DNA of 64,000 nucleotides. Source: Bin22 sp965207275. Its GTDB lineage: Bacteria; Chloroflexota; Dehalococcoidia; Lucifugimonadales; UBA3495. The DNA lies in NCBI GenBank assembly GCA_965207275.1, contig CBDBMH010000002.1:2914001-2978000 (forward strand). The letters are read 5' to 3'. How positions within the stretch are numbered: position 1 is the stretch's first letter; each line of letters starts with the position of its first letter. This document shows positions 47,633-56,261 of this stretch, piece by piece. Both the position numbers and the translations under genes were made by a program. The notes beneath the pieces were generated by a model that searched no databases, was not told where the DNA came from, and saw nothing but the letters and a program-made list of their open reading frames with translations.

Positions 47633-49606
47633 TTGCGGACCGGGCTTGCTGGCGTCCCGGAGGTAACGGACATCGATATTCTGCTTTCACTGGCCAGCGC
47701 CGGCACCGACGAGAGCATTGGCCTGATCGGAGACTTTGCCATCACCATGGCCGTAGCCGGACTGGCCCTGGTGGTCTTCCGGACCATCCACATGCCTCCG
47801 GTGTTGGGCTACCTCCTGGCTGGCGTAATCGTTGGCCCCTTCACCCTGTCCGCCATCCACTTTGGTCCCCTGGCCGACGTCCAGGGCCCGGTTCAGAATC
47901 TTCAGACCATCCGCCTGCTGGCCGAACTGGGACTGGTCCTGCTGCTGTTCGGCATTGGCCTGGAGATTGGCTGGCATCGCATCCGGCAGGTGGGGTTCAA
48001 GGTAATCGTCATTGGCCTGGTTGAGATGGCGACCATGTTTGCGGTGGGCTACGAACTGGCCCACTGGTTGGGCTGGAGCCAGACGGAGCGCATCTTCCTG
48101 GGGGCCGCCCTCTCCATCAGCAGTTCCGCCATCCTGATCAAGATGCTGCGGGACACGGGCAGCCTCTACGAACTGCGGGGCCAACTCATCGTGGGAATCC
48201 TGCTGGTGGAGGACTTCGTCGCCGTCATCCTGCTGACCGTGCTGGCGGGCGTGGCCTCGGCGGACGCCACCAGCCTGGGGGACATCGGAGTCCTGGCCGT
48301 CAGGCTGACCATCTTCGCAGTGGCGGTGCTGACCATCGGCGCGTTGCTGGCGCCCCGGATTATGAACTACATCTCCCGATTCGAGTCGGAAGAGATGGTG
48401 TTGATCGCCACCCTGACAATGTGCTTCGGTATGGCGCTGGCGGCGCATCAACTGGGACTGTCCGCCGCAGCCGGGGCCTTTCTCATCGGCATGATCCTGG
48501 GAGATACGGAACATTCCGAGCAGATAAGCCGCCTGATGAATCCCCTGCGGGATATGTTCGCCGCGCTGTTCTTCGTTTCCCTGGGTATGTTGATGGACAT
48601 TTTCACCATCGGAGACTACCTGGTACCGGCGCTGATTATCTCAGCGGTGTTTATCGTGGGTAAGGTGCTGGCCGATACGCTGGGCACGCTGCTGGCCGGC
48701 GAGGATGGCCGCACCGCCCTTCAGGTTGGCACGGGAATGCCGCAGCTCGGGGAATTTTCCCTGGCCATGGCCAAGACGGGGGTGGACCACGGGTCGGTAT
48801 CTTCCTACTTCAGTCCGGCCCTGACGGTGGCGACGGCCATAACGGCGCTGATTTATCCCTTCATCTTCCGGTCGCCGGTAGCCGTGGCAAATTTCATTGC
48901 CAGAACCTCTCCCGGGTGGCTGACCCAGTTCAGCGGGGTGCTGTTTGTCTGGCTTACATCCTCCAGACGAAGTTCAGTGCTGGGGGCGCGGCTGGCCGGG
49001 GAAGTAACCCACTCTGTGCAGCGAATAATGCTGAACATCGGCATAATCGTGGTTTTCATCGGCCTGGGCACCATCGGGCTGGACTTCGCCCAACACGCTT
49101 CGCAGTGGATGGGGATCAGCGAAGGCCTGGTAACCCTGTTGCTGGGTGGAGCCCTCATCGCCGGGTGCATTCCGGCCGGGCTGGCGATCTGGCATAATCT
49201 GCACACGCTAACCGAAAAGGTAATAGACTACTTCCTGCCCCCGTGGCGTCGGGCGCCGGAGAACGTTACAACCACCAACTTGAAGCGGGTGATTCGCAAC
49301 AGCCTGCTGATCGTGGTGCTGATTTTGCCAGTGCTGTGGAGCCTGCCCTTTACCATCCACGTTTTCCTGCTGGGCGGCACTTTTGCCCCCCTGCTGGCTA
49401 TAGGTTTGCTGGTGATTGTCGCGGTAGTGGCCTTCGCGGCCTTCCAGATTCACGGCACTCTGGAGGCGTCGTTCCGGCGGACCTTCCTGGGGGCCTCGGA
49501 ACACTACCGGTACGATGAGCACCAGTGGGACTACCTGGCGGAAGACTCGCACCTATATTCCCACGACGGGGAGTTTCACGAGCAGTTGAGCGCGACGGAT
49601 GATTAG
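47633..49606 (+). CDS. CPA2-family monovalent cation:proton antiporter
   Basis: This 657-residue membrane protein is a Kef/RosB-type cation:proton antiporter. About 12 helices are predicted in the first 420 residues, with IHMPPVLGYLLAGVIVGPFTL, LGLVLLLFGIGLEIGW, LGAALSISSSAILIKML and IVGILLVEDFVAVILL, the last with the ion-binding acid. Three or four extra helices follow in place of the RCK (TrkA-N) domain of KefB/C, so gating must differ. A TTG at 47633 is the longest start; the true start is uncertain. It lies 158 bp from the IS array and may use a promoter in the AT-rich 47505-47520 region. Confidence 0.87.
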   Translation: MRTGLAGVPEVTDIDILLSLASAGTDESIGLIGDFAITMAVAGLALVVFRTIHMPPVLGYLLAGVIVGPFTLSAIHFGPLADVQGPVQNLQTIRLLAELGLVLLLFGIGLEIGWHRIRQVGFKVIVIGLVEMATMFAVGYELAHWLGWSQTERIFLGAALSISSSAILIKMLRDTGSLYELRGQLIVGILLVEDFVAVILLTVLAGVASADATSLGDIGVLAVRLTIFAVAVLTIGALLAPRIMNYISRFESEEMVLIATLTMCFGMALAAHQLGLSAAAGAFLIGMILGDTEHSEQISRLMNPLRDMFAALFFVSLGMLMDIFTIGDYLVPALIISAVFIVGKVLADTLGTLLAGEDGRTALQVGTGMPQLGEFSLAMAKTGVDHGSVSSYFSPALTVATAITALIYPFIFRSPVAVANFIARTSPGWLTQFSGVLFVWLTSSRRSSVLGARLAGEVTHSVQRIMLNIGIIVVFIGLGTIGLDFAQHASQWMGISEGLVTLLLGGALIAGCIPAGLAIWHNLHTLTEKVIDYFLPPWRRAPENVTTTNLKRVIRNSLLIVVLILPVLWSLPFTIHVFLLGGTFAPLLAIGLLVIVAVVAFAAFQIHGTLEASFRRTFLGASEHYRYDEHQWDYLAEDSHLYSHDGEFHEQLSATDD

Positions 49607-49672
49607 CCACTATGGGGTAACGTACCCTGCGGGTTATAATGGGCGCGGTCTGACAGTTTTGAGGAGAAGATC

Positions 49673-50599
49673 ATGCGTATATGTTCGTTCTTGCCCAGCG
49701 CCACGGAGATAGTGTACATGCTGGGCCTTGAAAACCAGCTTTACGGCGTTACCCACGAGTGTGACTTTCCGGCGGCGGCCAGGAGCAAGCCCTGGGTGGT
49801 GCGCAGCGTTTTCGAAGGGATGGATCCCCAGCCCAGCAGCGGCGAGATCAGCCGGGTCATCTCGGAGAGACTGGAACAGGGTCTGGGCATTTACGAGATC
49901 GACCAACCCACCATGGAGGCCGCGGAACCGGACCTTCTGCTGACCCAGGCCATCTGCGAGGTTTGAGCCATTTCCTCTCGGCAGGTTGCCGAGGTCAGCG
50001 TCAGCCTCCCCAAGCAGCCCCAGGTAATTTCCCTGGACCCCCAATACGTGGGCGACGTGCTGGAAGACATCCGGCGTGTGGGGAAAGCCACGGGAGCGGA
50101 GGCGGAAGCGGAATCAATTGCGGGGGAAATGCAGCAGCGCATCGACCATATCGCAGCCAGGACGGCGGAAATCGCCCATCGACCGAAGGTGTTGCACCTG
50201 GAGTGGGTGGACCCGCTGATGTGCGGCGGACACTGGGTGCCCGAAATGGTGGAAATGGCCGGCGGAGAGAACTGTTTCGGCGACAAGGAAACGGGATCTT
50301 TCCGGCTGGAATGGGATGAGGTAGTCGCCAGCCAGCCCGAGGTTATCATCTTCATGCCCTGCGGGTTCGACGTGAAACGGGGACTGCAGGATGTGCCCTT
50401 GCTGGCGGAGAAGACGGAGTGGGCCAGCCTGCCGGCGGTGAAGAAAGAACGCGTCTACGCCATCGACGCAGGAGCGTACACCAGCAGATCCGGGCCACGC
50501 CTGGTGGTGGGCTTGGAAATTATGGCGGAAATGATACATCCTGAACTGTTTTCGGGGCTGATTCCGGAGGCGGGGGCAGCGCGAATTTACGGAGCATGA
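49673..50599 (+). CDS. Probable selenocysteine-containing BtuF-like cobalamin-binding protein (TGA at 49964-49966 read as Sec98)
   Basis: Read through one in-frame TGA, this gene gives a complete 308-residue protein of the BtuF-like, class III substrate-binding fold (COG0614), without a signal peptide. The N-terminus is MRICSFLPSATEIVYMLGL, then GVTHECDFP; the family's conserved segment LTQxxCxVCAVS reads LTQAICEV-U-AISSRQV, so the TGA replaces the second Cys of a CxxC pair (C95-x-x-U98). The C-terminal half continues the family without a break (ISLDPQYVGDVLEDIRRVG, EWVDPLMCGGHWVPEMVEMAGG). A hairpin 11-27 nt after the TGA fits a SECIS element. TATAAT at 49635 and GAGGAGA before the ATG support the start. 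Cytoplasmic members of this family have no firm function. Confidence 0.87.
49977..49993 (+). promoter_or_regulatory. Putative bacterial SECIS hairpin of the BtuF-like gene
   Basis: Perfect 7-bp stem CTCGGCA / TGCCGAG with loop GGT (or 6 bp with loop AGGTT, like the apical loop of E. coli fdhF). The loop G is 18 nt after the TGA, the same distance as in the peroxiredoxin-like gene. Confidence 0.8.
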
Positions 50600-50969
50600 C
50601 CCTTGGCGAAGCTGCAGCCATCTGAGTTTTCTCCGGGTCTGTGGGTACAGGATTCATGGTAGCGTTCCCTCAGGCTAATTCTGTTGACGACGAAGGGCTG
50701 TCATATGTGGCTGAACCTGCGGAGCCCTTCGGATTGCGGTAGTTCGTCCCGCCCGCCACAATACGTCTCCCTTGCCTTGTCCCGTCACATAGGCCAAGCT
50801 ATAATTTCGATAGAAATCTTGCCGGGAACTGGTACGCGGACCAGGGAAGCCTTGGAGGCCGTCGGTTACTCCCATCCTGTCCTTCCACCATCAGTGGAAA
50901 ACGGACTGCTGGGATAGTATTGGCTGGCCACGAATGAGTATGCCGCACCCGTTTCGGAGGGAATAGACG
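50600..50969. other. Intergenic region with a promoter, no supported gene
   Basis: This 370-bp gap contains a good promoter at 50777 and a 77-residue open frame (50684-50917) with no protein-like character. Confidence 0.5.
50777..50805 (+). promoter_or_regulatory. Sigma-70-like promoter
   Basis: TTGTCC (50777-50782), a 17-bp spacer and a perfect TATAAT (50800-50805). It would drive the gene at 50970 with a leader of about 160 nt. Confidence 0.55.
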
Positions 50970-51443
50970 TTGGGCGCCTTTGCTTCAGTTGCCCTGGCCC
51001 CCCGGGGGGAAGGGTTTGTAGCCTCGATACCCTTAACCCAGTTGGAGTTGCTGGGCGACCGGCCGGACGAGAGACTGCAGGTGGCTTGCGACGCCTATGG
51101 CCGCACGGTGGCGATAATTCGGGAAGTGCTTGCGGATATAGAGCAGCTTAAGACTCGGCGCACACCCATACCCGCCCGCAAGATGTGGGAATTGGGCGAC
51201 GCGGTGGTCAACCTGGGCTCCGAACTGGAAGAAAACTCCATGGAGATGGAGGGGCTAAATGACCATCTGGTGCGGGACCTGGCTATCAATGCCAAGCGGA
51301 TGGGTACCATAGTTACCTTCCGACGCCACCTCCCGGAGCAGGAAATGATTCCGGAAAGCCTGGGCTGGAGCCAGTGCGAGAAGCAGGCCCGCAAGGTGGC
51401 CGAAGAACTGAAGGCCGAGTGGGCCAGGTCTGGCCGGGCCTGA
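50970..51443 (+). CDS. Small conserved-looking protein, unknown function
   Basis: I do not recognise this 157-residue protein. It is mostly helical and acidic (LQVACDAYGRTVAIIREVLADIEQLKTRR, WELGDAVVNLGSELEENSMEMEGL) and ends in a Trp/Lys-rich segment. The pattern of long helices with LGSELEENS resembles DNA-binding-adjacent or toxin-antitoxin-adjacent proteins, but this is weak. TTG at 50970 is the start, with GGAGGG ten bases upstream. It precedes thiL by 61 bp. Confidence 0.6.
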   Translation: MGAFASVALAPRGEGFVASIPLTQLELLGDRPDERLQVACDAYGRTVAIIREVLADIEQLKTRRTPIPARKMWELGDAVVNLGSELEENSMEMEGLNDHLVRDLAINAKRMGTIVTFRRHLPEQEMIPESLGWSQCEKQARKVAEELKAEWARSGRA

Positions 51444-51504
51444 CCCGCACCGTGAACTACAACCTCCCCCAATTTCCAGCTGGCTATCCGGGAAACTGCT
51501 CACC

Positions 51505-52527
51505 ATGCAAATAAGAGACCTGGGCGAATTCGGCCTCATCGAACGTCTGAACGAAATGGTGACCCGGGGGCGCAGCGGCCGGGACAACGGGGCAGACCAC
51601 GGTTTTCGCCTGATGGTGGACACCGGCGACGACACAGCCGCGTGGGCCGCCGCTCCGGCCACTGAACTGTTCACCACCGACACAGTGGTGGAAGGTATCC
51701 ACTTCACCCGTGAGACCACCCCCTGGCATGACCTGGGCTGGAAATCGCTGGCATCCAACATCAGCGACATTGCCGCCATGGGGGGCCTTCCCCTCTACGC
51801 CCTGATTACCCTGGGCTTGCCGCCGGAGACTGAGGTGGCGGATATCGAGGGATTGTACCGGGGGATGCTGGAAATAGGAGAGGAGTACGGCGTAGCCATC
51901 GTCGGCGGCGACATGGTGCGTTCGCCGGTGGCCTTCATCACCGTGGCGTTGACCGGGGTGCTGAACGGCCCTCCCATGGTGCGTACCAGCGCGCGGGCGG
52001 GAGACCAGGTGGCTGTGACGGGATACGTGGGTTCCTCGGGCGGGGGTCTGAAATTGATGCTGGAAGGACTGACGTCAACCACAGGATCGGCAGGGTTTCT
52101 GCGGGAAGCTCACCGGCGGCCCAGGCCGGCTGTGGCCGAGGGTCAAATGCTGTCAAAGGCTGGCGTCCTGACTGCCATGGACGTGAGCGATGGACTGGCG
52201 GACGACCTGTCGAAACTGTGCCTGGCCAGCGGCGTGGCCGCCCGGATCTATGCTAATAGAGTGCCCATTCATCCCGCCCTGCAAGAAGTTTTCCCTGAAG
52301 ACTGCCTTGACCTGGCCCTGTACGGCGGGGAGGACTATCTACTGGTTTTCACCGCGCCCCCGAAGATCATGCAGGTGGTTGTTGCAGACTTGCCGGAGGG
52401 CGCCGCGGTGCTTGGGGAAATCTGTGAAGGAAGGCCCGGAGATATTACGCTGGTACGGCACGAAGGTGCGGAAACGGCCATCGGGCGGGCCGGCTGGGAC
52501 CACTTCGGCCACTGCGATCCCAAGTGA
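51505..52527 (+). CDS. thiL: Thiamine-monophosphate kinase
   Basis: This 340-residue enzyme phosphorylates thiamine monophosphate to thiamine diphosphate with ATP. Motifs: GEFGLIERL at the N-terminus, GDDTAAW, TTDTVVEGIHF, SLASNISDIAAMGGLPLYALITLGLP (ATP and metal binding) and VGGDMVRSPVAFITVALTGV. The C-terminal DVSDGLADDL and YGGEDYLLVF are diagnostic. Starting ATG is at 51505. Its stop overlaps the GTG of tsaE (GTGA), so the two are coupled. Confidence 0.93.
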   Translation: MQIRDLGEFGLIERLNEMVTRGRSGRDNGADHGFRLMVDTGDDTAAWAAAPATELFTTDTVVEGIHFTRETTPWHDLGWKSLASNISDIAAMGGLPLYALITLGLPPETEVADIEGLYRGMLEIGEEYGVAIVGGDMVRSPVAFITVALTGVLNGPPMVRTSARAGDQVAVTGYVGSSGGGLKLMLEGLTSTTGSAGFLREAHRRPRPAVAEGQMLSKAGVLTAMDVSDGLADDLSKLCLASGVAARIYANRVPIHPALQEVFPEDCLDLALYGGEDYLLVFTAPPKIMQVVVADLPEGAAVLGEICEGRPGDITLVRHEGAETAIGRAGWDHFGHCDPK

Positions 52528-53003
52528 CCGGGAAGCTGCGCATAGAGTCGGCGTCGCCGGAAGAGACCCAGGCCGTGGGAAGGCTGCTGGGCGAACGGGC
52601 GCAAGCCGGGGACGTGTTCCTGCTCTGCGGCCCGCTGGGTGCAGGAAAGACCTGCCTAACCCAGGGAATTGCCTGGGGACTGGAGGTTAAGGAATACGCC
52701 CGCAGCCCTACCTTTGTGTTGATGACGCGCTACCGGGGACGGCTGACCCTTTACCACTTTGACCTATACCGGATCAATGAGCCCCTGGAGGCGTGGGACC
52801 TGGGGCTGGACGAGCAACTCTTCGGCGACGGCGCCTGCGTGGTGGAATGGGCAGAAAGGGCGGAAGAGGTCTTTCCAGAGGACTGCCTGTGGATTGACCT
52901 GGATTATGCGGACGAAGGGGATGGCCGGACCATCACCATCGCGGAGGTACCGGCCCGGTACTGCGCCATGATTGAATCGCTGAAAACGTTCAATCATGGT
53001 TGA
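52524..53003 (+). CDS. tsaE: tRNA threonylcarbamoyladenosine biosynthesis ATPase
   Basis: This 159-residue P-loop protein works with TsaB and TsaD to make t6A37 in ANN-decoding tRNAs. Walker A is GPLGAGKTCLTQG; the family YHFDLYRI, then WAERAEEVFPEDCLWIDLDY, follows. The GTG start overlaps the thiL stop. tsaB comes 82 bp later, so the modification genes are partly grouped; tsaD is not in the window. Confidence 0.93.
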   Translation: MTGKLRIESASPEETQAVGRLLGERAQAGDVFLLCGPLGAGKTCLTQGIAWGLEVKEYARSPTFVLMTRYRGRLTLYHFDLYRINEPLEAWDLGLDEQLFGDGACVVEWAERAEEVFPEDCLWIDLDYADEGDGRTITIAEVPARYCAMIESLKTFNHG

Positions 53004-53085
53004 ACCGGATGGACAGAACTCTATTCTCCTGCCCCTGGGTGGGTTTGTCAGTCGAAGCATAAATTCCTAACGGCAAGTCAGCCAT

Positions 53086-53775
53086 ATGTTACTGGTCATC
53101 GATACATCGACACGAAACGCGGGAGTAGCGCTGGCCCGGGAGGGACAGGTAATGGCTGCCCGCTCGTGGCGGTCGGCGGTGAACCATACTGCCGAACTGA
53201 TGCCGGCGGTGGCCCAACTTCTGGAAGGGGCCGGGTTGTTGGTGCACGACCTGGACGGCATTGCGGTGGCCCTGGGACCGGGCGGTTTCAGCGCCCTGCG
53301 GGTGGGCATGAGCGTGGCGAAGGGACTGGCCCTTGCATCAGGGAAACCGCTGGTGGGAATTGGCACACTGGATGCGGAAGCGCAACCTTACCTGCAATCG
53401 GGTTTGCCCGTCTGCGCCCTGCTGGATGCCGGCCGCAGCGAGGTGTCCACGGCCTATCTTGGGGTAGATGGTCTGCGACTGAGGGAAGACCGGATTTGCC
53501 CGCCGACCGAGTTGCTGGATGAAGTAGCGGGTCCCGTGCTGTTCTGCGGTGAGGGGACCCAGGCCCATGCGGAGGCCGTCCGCGACCGAATGGGGGACAA
53601 GGCGGTAGTGGTTGGGCATTCGCCGCCCGCCCGGCTTTGGGCCCTGGCGTTGCTGGGCCACGAGAGACTCAAAGCGGGAGAGAAGGACGACGTAGCTACT
53701 CTGCAGCCCTATTATCTCCGGATGCCGTCCATCGGCGGGCCGAAGCGGCGTGACCGGGTCCGGCAGGGGGCGTAG
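53086..53775 (+). CDS. tsaB: tRNA threonylcarbamoyladenosine biosynthesis protein
   Basis: This 229-residue ASKHA-fold protein is the TsaB partner of TsaD. It shows LVIDTSTRNAGVAL, NHTAELMPAV, IAVALGPGGFSALRVGMSVAKGLALASGKPLVGI (the GPGxFTGLRxG-type block) and LLDAGRSEVSTA. It lacks the metal-binding His motif that TsaD has, as expected. ATG at 53086. Length is typical. Confidence 0.93.
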   Translation: MLLVIDTSTRNAGVALAREGQVMAARSWRSAVNHTAELMPAVAQLLEGAGLLVHDLDGIAVALGPGGFSALRVGMSVAKGLALASGKPLVGIGTLDAEAQPYLQSGLPVCALLDAGRSEVSTAYLGVDGLRLREDRICPPTELLDEVAGPVLFCGEGTQAHAEAVRDRMGDKAVVVGHSPPARLWALALLGHERLKAGEKDDVATLQPYYLRMPSIGGPKRRDRVRQGA

Positions 53776-53803
53776 GGGAATATCTCCTAGTGCGACCGTC
53801 GAA

Positions 53804-53832
53804 ACAGGGCAGCCGCAATGGCTGCCCCTACG
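53804..53832. repeat. Interspersed palindromic repeat, family C
   Basis: ACAGGGCAGCCGCAATGGCT then GCCCCTACG, between tsaB and ndk. Confidence 0.7.
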
Positions 53833-53914
53833 TGTGCGATTGACTCCGGCGGACAGGACTGGAAACTGACCCTGCCCTGGTAATAAGGAATTTGCGAAGA
53901 AAGGACTGGAATTG

Positions 53915-54367
53915 ATGGCGGAACGAACACTGGTACTGGTAAAGCCCGACGGGGTCCAGAGGGGCTTGGCGGGGGAAGTAATTTCCCGGCTGGAGCGCCG
54001 CGGCCTCAAACTGGTGGCAATGAAACTGATGCAGGTATCGGATGAACTGGCGCGGCAGCACTATGGAGAGCACATAGACCGTCCCTTCTTTGGCGGCCTG
54101 GTAGGCTTCATAACCTCGTCGCCCATAGTGGCCATGGTGTGGGAGGCCAACAACGCGGTGGAGATAGTGCGAAACACCATGGGACAGACCAACCCGGTCA
54201 GTTCACCGGCGGGCACCATCCGGGGAGACCTGGGCGTGGACATAGGCCGGAACTTGGTACACGGATCGGACAGTCCAGAATCGGCGGAGCGGGAAGTCAA
54301 CCTGTTCTTCCGGCCCGAGGAGATCCTAAGCTATGACCGGAGCATGGATCCCTGGCTGGTTGAGTAG
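53915..54367 (+). CDS. ndk: Nucleoside diphosphate kinase
   Basis: This 150-residue enzyme moves the terminal phosphate between nucleoside triphosphates and diphosphates through a phospho-His. Motifs: ERTLVLVKPDGVQRGLAGEV, HYGEHIDRPFFGGLV, MGQTNPVSSPAGTIRGDLG, and the active His in RNLVHGSDS. ATG at 53915 is chosen; a TTG one codon earlier is possible. Its stop abuts the stop of the convergent rsfS gene, with no space between. Confidence 0.95.
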   Translation: MAERTLVLVKPDGVQRGLAGEVISRLERRGLKLVAMKLMQVSDELARQHYGEHIDRPFFGGLVGFITSSPIVAMVWEANNAVEIVRNTMGQTNPVSSPAGTIRGDLGVDIGRNLVHGSDSPESAEREVNLFFRPEEILSYDRSMDPWLVE

Positions 54368-54688
54368 CTAGAGAATGCGCACAACCTGGGGGGCGCGGGC
54401 CCAGAGGCGTTCGAGTTCAAAGTATTCGCGCTCCTCAGGGCCGAAGATGTGGACGATGATGTCGCTGAAGTCCAGCAGAATCCAACCCGACGCCGGCGTC
54501 CCCTCCCGGTGGAACCGGCGCACACCGGCCTCCCTCAGGGCGCCGGTCAAATCCTCTTCCAGGGCTTCCAACTGGCGGGCCGAGTTGCCGGACATGATCA
54601 CGAAGTAATCGGTAAAGGGAGCCAACTCCCTCAGGTCCAGCATCACAATGTCCTCAGCCAGCTTTTCCGAGGCCACCTCTACCGCCAA
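54368..54688 (-). CDS. rsfS: Ribosome silencing factor (RsfS/Iojap)
   Basis: This protein binds ribosomal protein uL14 and blocks subunit joining in starvation. Family blocks: EVASEKLAEDIVMLDLRELAPFTDYFVIMSGNS, VRRFHREGTPASGWILLDFSDIIVHIF and EREYFELERLW. The first Met-like codon is TTG at 54688, giving 106 residues, but the family has about eight more residues. Reading upstream gives NSAEVAQLAVEVA from a CTG at 54712 with GAGGTG five bases before it, so CTG is a plausible true start. Confidence 0.92.
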   Translation of the reverse strand: MAVEVASEKLAEDIVMLDLRELAPFTDYFVIMSGNSARQLEALEEDLTGALREAGVRRFHREGTPASGWILLDFSDIIVHIFGPEEREYFELERLWARAPQVVRIL

Positions 54689-54969
54689 CTGGGCAACTTC
54701 TGCTGAATTCAGATTGACACCTCGCTACTTAGTCTGGTTCTCGGGTTAAAGTGTAGCCCTAGCCGGTGGGTGGGTCAATGTGGGGAGTGTATTGGAACCC
54801 GTGATTCTCCGGCTCGCCTTGTAGACGTTGCGGAGCAGACCTGCGCATCCGACCCTGCGAATTTGAAGACCATTTGATTTGAAGCGCTACCAGCAGTCCT
54901 TCCAACATTGACGCCACCCCCTGCCCACACGATAATGGCAGGCACAATCTCCCCTGGAGGCACACAGCC

Positions 54970-56256
54970 ATGGCAGCTTTGCTTTCCTCCGCCAGGCGGC
55001 GACAGTTGGGGCGACCCGTGTCCATCGTGGGCGCCGGCCTGTCCCGCTTTGGCGCTTTCCGCGACATGACGACTCGGGACCTGTTCGTCGAGGCGTTCCA
55101 GGATCTGATTGACCACATGGAACAGGGCATCGATGTCGAGGACATTGAATGCGGCTACATCGGCAACTACTCCTCGGACCTGTTCGAGGGGCAGGGGCAT
55201 ACCGCGCCAATTCTGGCCGACTGGCTGGGCATGACGCCCACGCCCATCACCCGCATCGAGAACGCATGCGCCAGCAGCGGCAGCGCTCTGCGGGAGGGCA
55301 TCATGGCCATCGCCTCCGGCATGTACGACGTGGTTCTGGTGGGCGGAGTGGAAAAGATGACCGACCTGCCAACGGAGGGGGTCACCGACGTGCTGGCCTC
55401 CGCCGCTGACGGCCTGTACGAGGTACCAGCAGGGCTGACCTTTCCGGGCATTTACGGCGCGCTGGCCAAGGCCCACATGGACCGTTACGAAACCAGCCTG
55501 GACCACCTGGCCAAGGTGGGTATAAAGAACCACACTAACGGAGGGTTGAATCCCAAGGCCCAGTTCAATACCACCCTGCGGGATATGATGGAGCGGCGCA
55601 AGGCCCGGGCGGAACAGCAGGGCCAGCCCGTGCCCGACTGGCAGGACGAAATGGACTTCCTGAACGACCCCCGGGCCAATCCCTGGATTGCCTGGCCCCT
55701 GCGATTATACGACTGCGCCCCCATAACCGATGGGGCCTCCTGCGTGCTTCTGGTCTCTTCCGAGATAGCCAACACATTCACCGACAAGCCGGTACACATC
55801 GTAGGGACAGGGCAGGCCTCCGGACGTCCCCTGCACGACGCGGAAGAACTGACCTCCCTGTCCGCCGCGCGGGAGGCCGCAGCCCAGGCCTATGCCATGG
55901 CGGGGGTAACGCCCCAGGATATCCAGGTCGCGGAAGTGCATGACTGTTTCACCATCGCCGAAATTATCGCAACGGAAGACCTGGGCTTTTTTGAGCCTGG
56001 CGAGGGACCCAGGGCTGTAGACGAAGGGCGCACCGCCCGGACGGGAGACCGGCCCATTAACACTTCCGGCGGCCTGAAGGCTAAGGGGCATCCGGTGGGC
56101 GCATCCGGCGTCGCGCAGGTGATCGAGACTTTCCACCAGTTGCGAGGTGAGGCGGGCCTCCGTCAGGTTCCCAACGCCAACCTGGAGCTGGGGCTGACTC
56201 ACAACGTGGGCGGCACCGGCGGCACCTGTGTCGTCAACATCTTCCGGAGGGGGTAG
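54970..56256 (+). CDS. Thiolase-family protein (SCP2-type)
   Basis: This 428-residue thiolase-fold enzyme has the nucleophile in ENACASSGSALREG, the VHDCFTIAE block, GGLKAKGHPVGASGVAQ with the catalytic His, and the C-terminal HNVGGTGGTCVVNIF. It lacks the exact Cys-His arrangement of degradative thiolases and is closest to the nonspecific lipid-transfer/SCP-x group, members of which act as acetyl-CoA acetyltransferases or as aldolases with a DUF35 partner. Such a partner follows six bases later. Start ATG 54970 after GGAGG. Confidence 0.9.
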   Translation: MAALLSSARRRQLGRPVSIVGAGLSRFGAFRDMTTRDLFVEAFQDLIDHMEQGIDVEDIECGYIGNYSSDLFEGQGHTAPILADWLGMTPTPITRIENACASSGSALREGIMAIASGMYDVVLVGGVEKMTDLPTEGVTDVLASAADGLYEVPAGLTFPGIYGALAKAHMDRYETSLDHLAKVGIKNHTNGGLNPKAQFNTTLRDMMERRKARAEQQGQPVPDWQDEMDFLNDPRANPWIAWPLRLYDCAPITDGASCVLLVSSEIANTFTDKPVHIVGTGQASGRPLHDAEELTSLSAAREAAAQAYAMAGVTPQDIQVAEVHDCFTIAEIIATEDLGFFEPGEGPRAVDEGRTARTGDRPINTSGGLKAKGHPVGASGVAQVIETFHQLRGEAGLRQVPNANLELGLTHNVGGTGGTCVVNIFRRG

Positions 56257-56261
56257 GCAGA

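Noticed and set aside
11298..49966. Alternative genetic code (TGA = Trp or Gly) as the reason for the two in-frame TGA codons
   Set aside because: TGA is used as a normal stop in other genes here (thiL, the NuoE-like and CoxS-like genes), and both internal TGA codons fall on conserved Cys positions, not Trp or Gly.
50684..50917. 77-residue open frame before the gene at 50970
   Set aside because: No ribosome-binding site and no protein-like pattern; a promoter runs through its middle.
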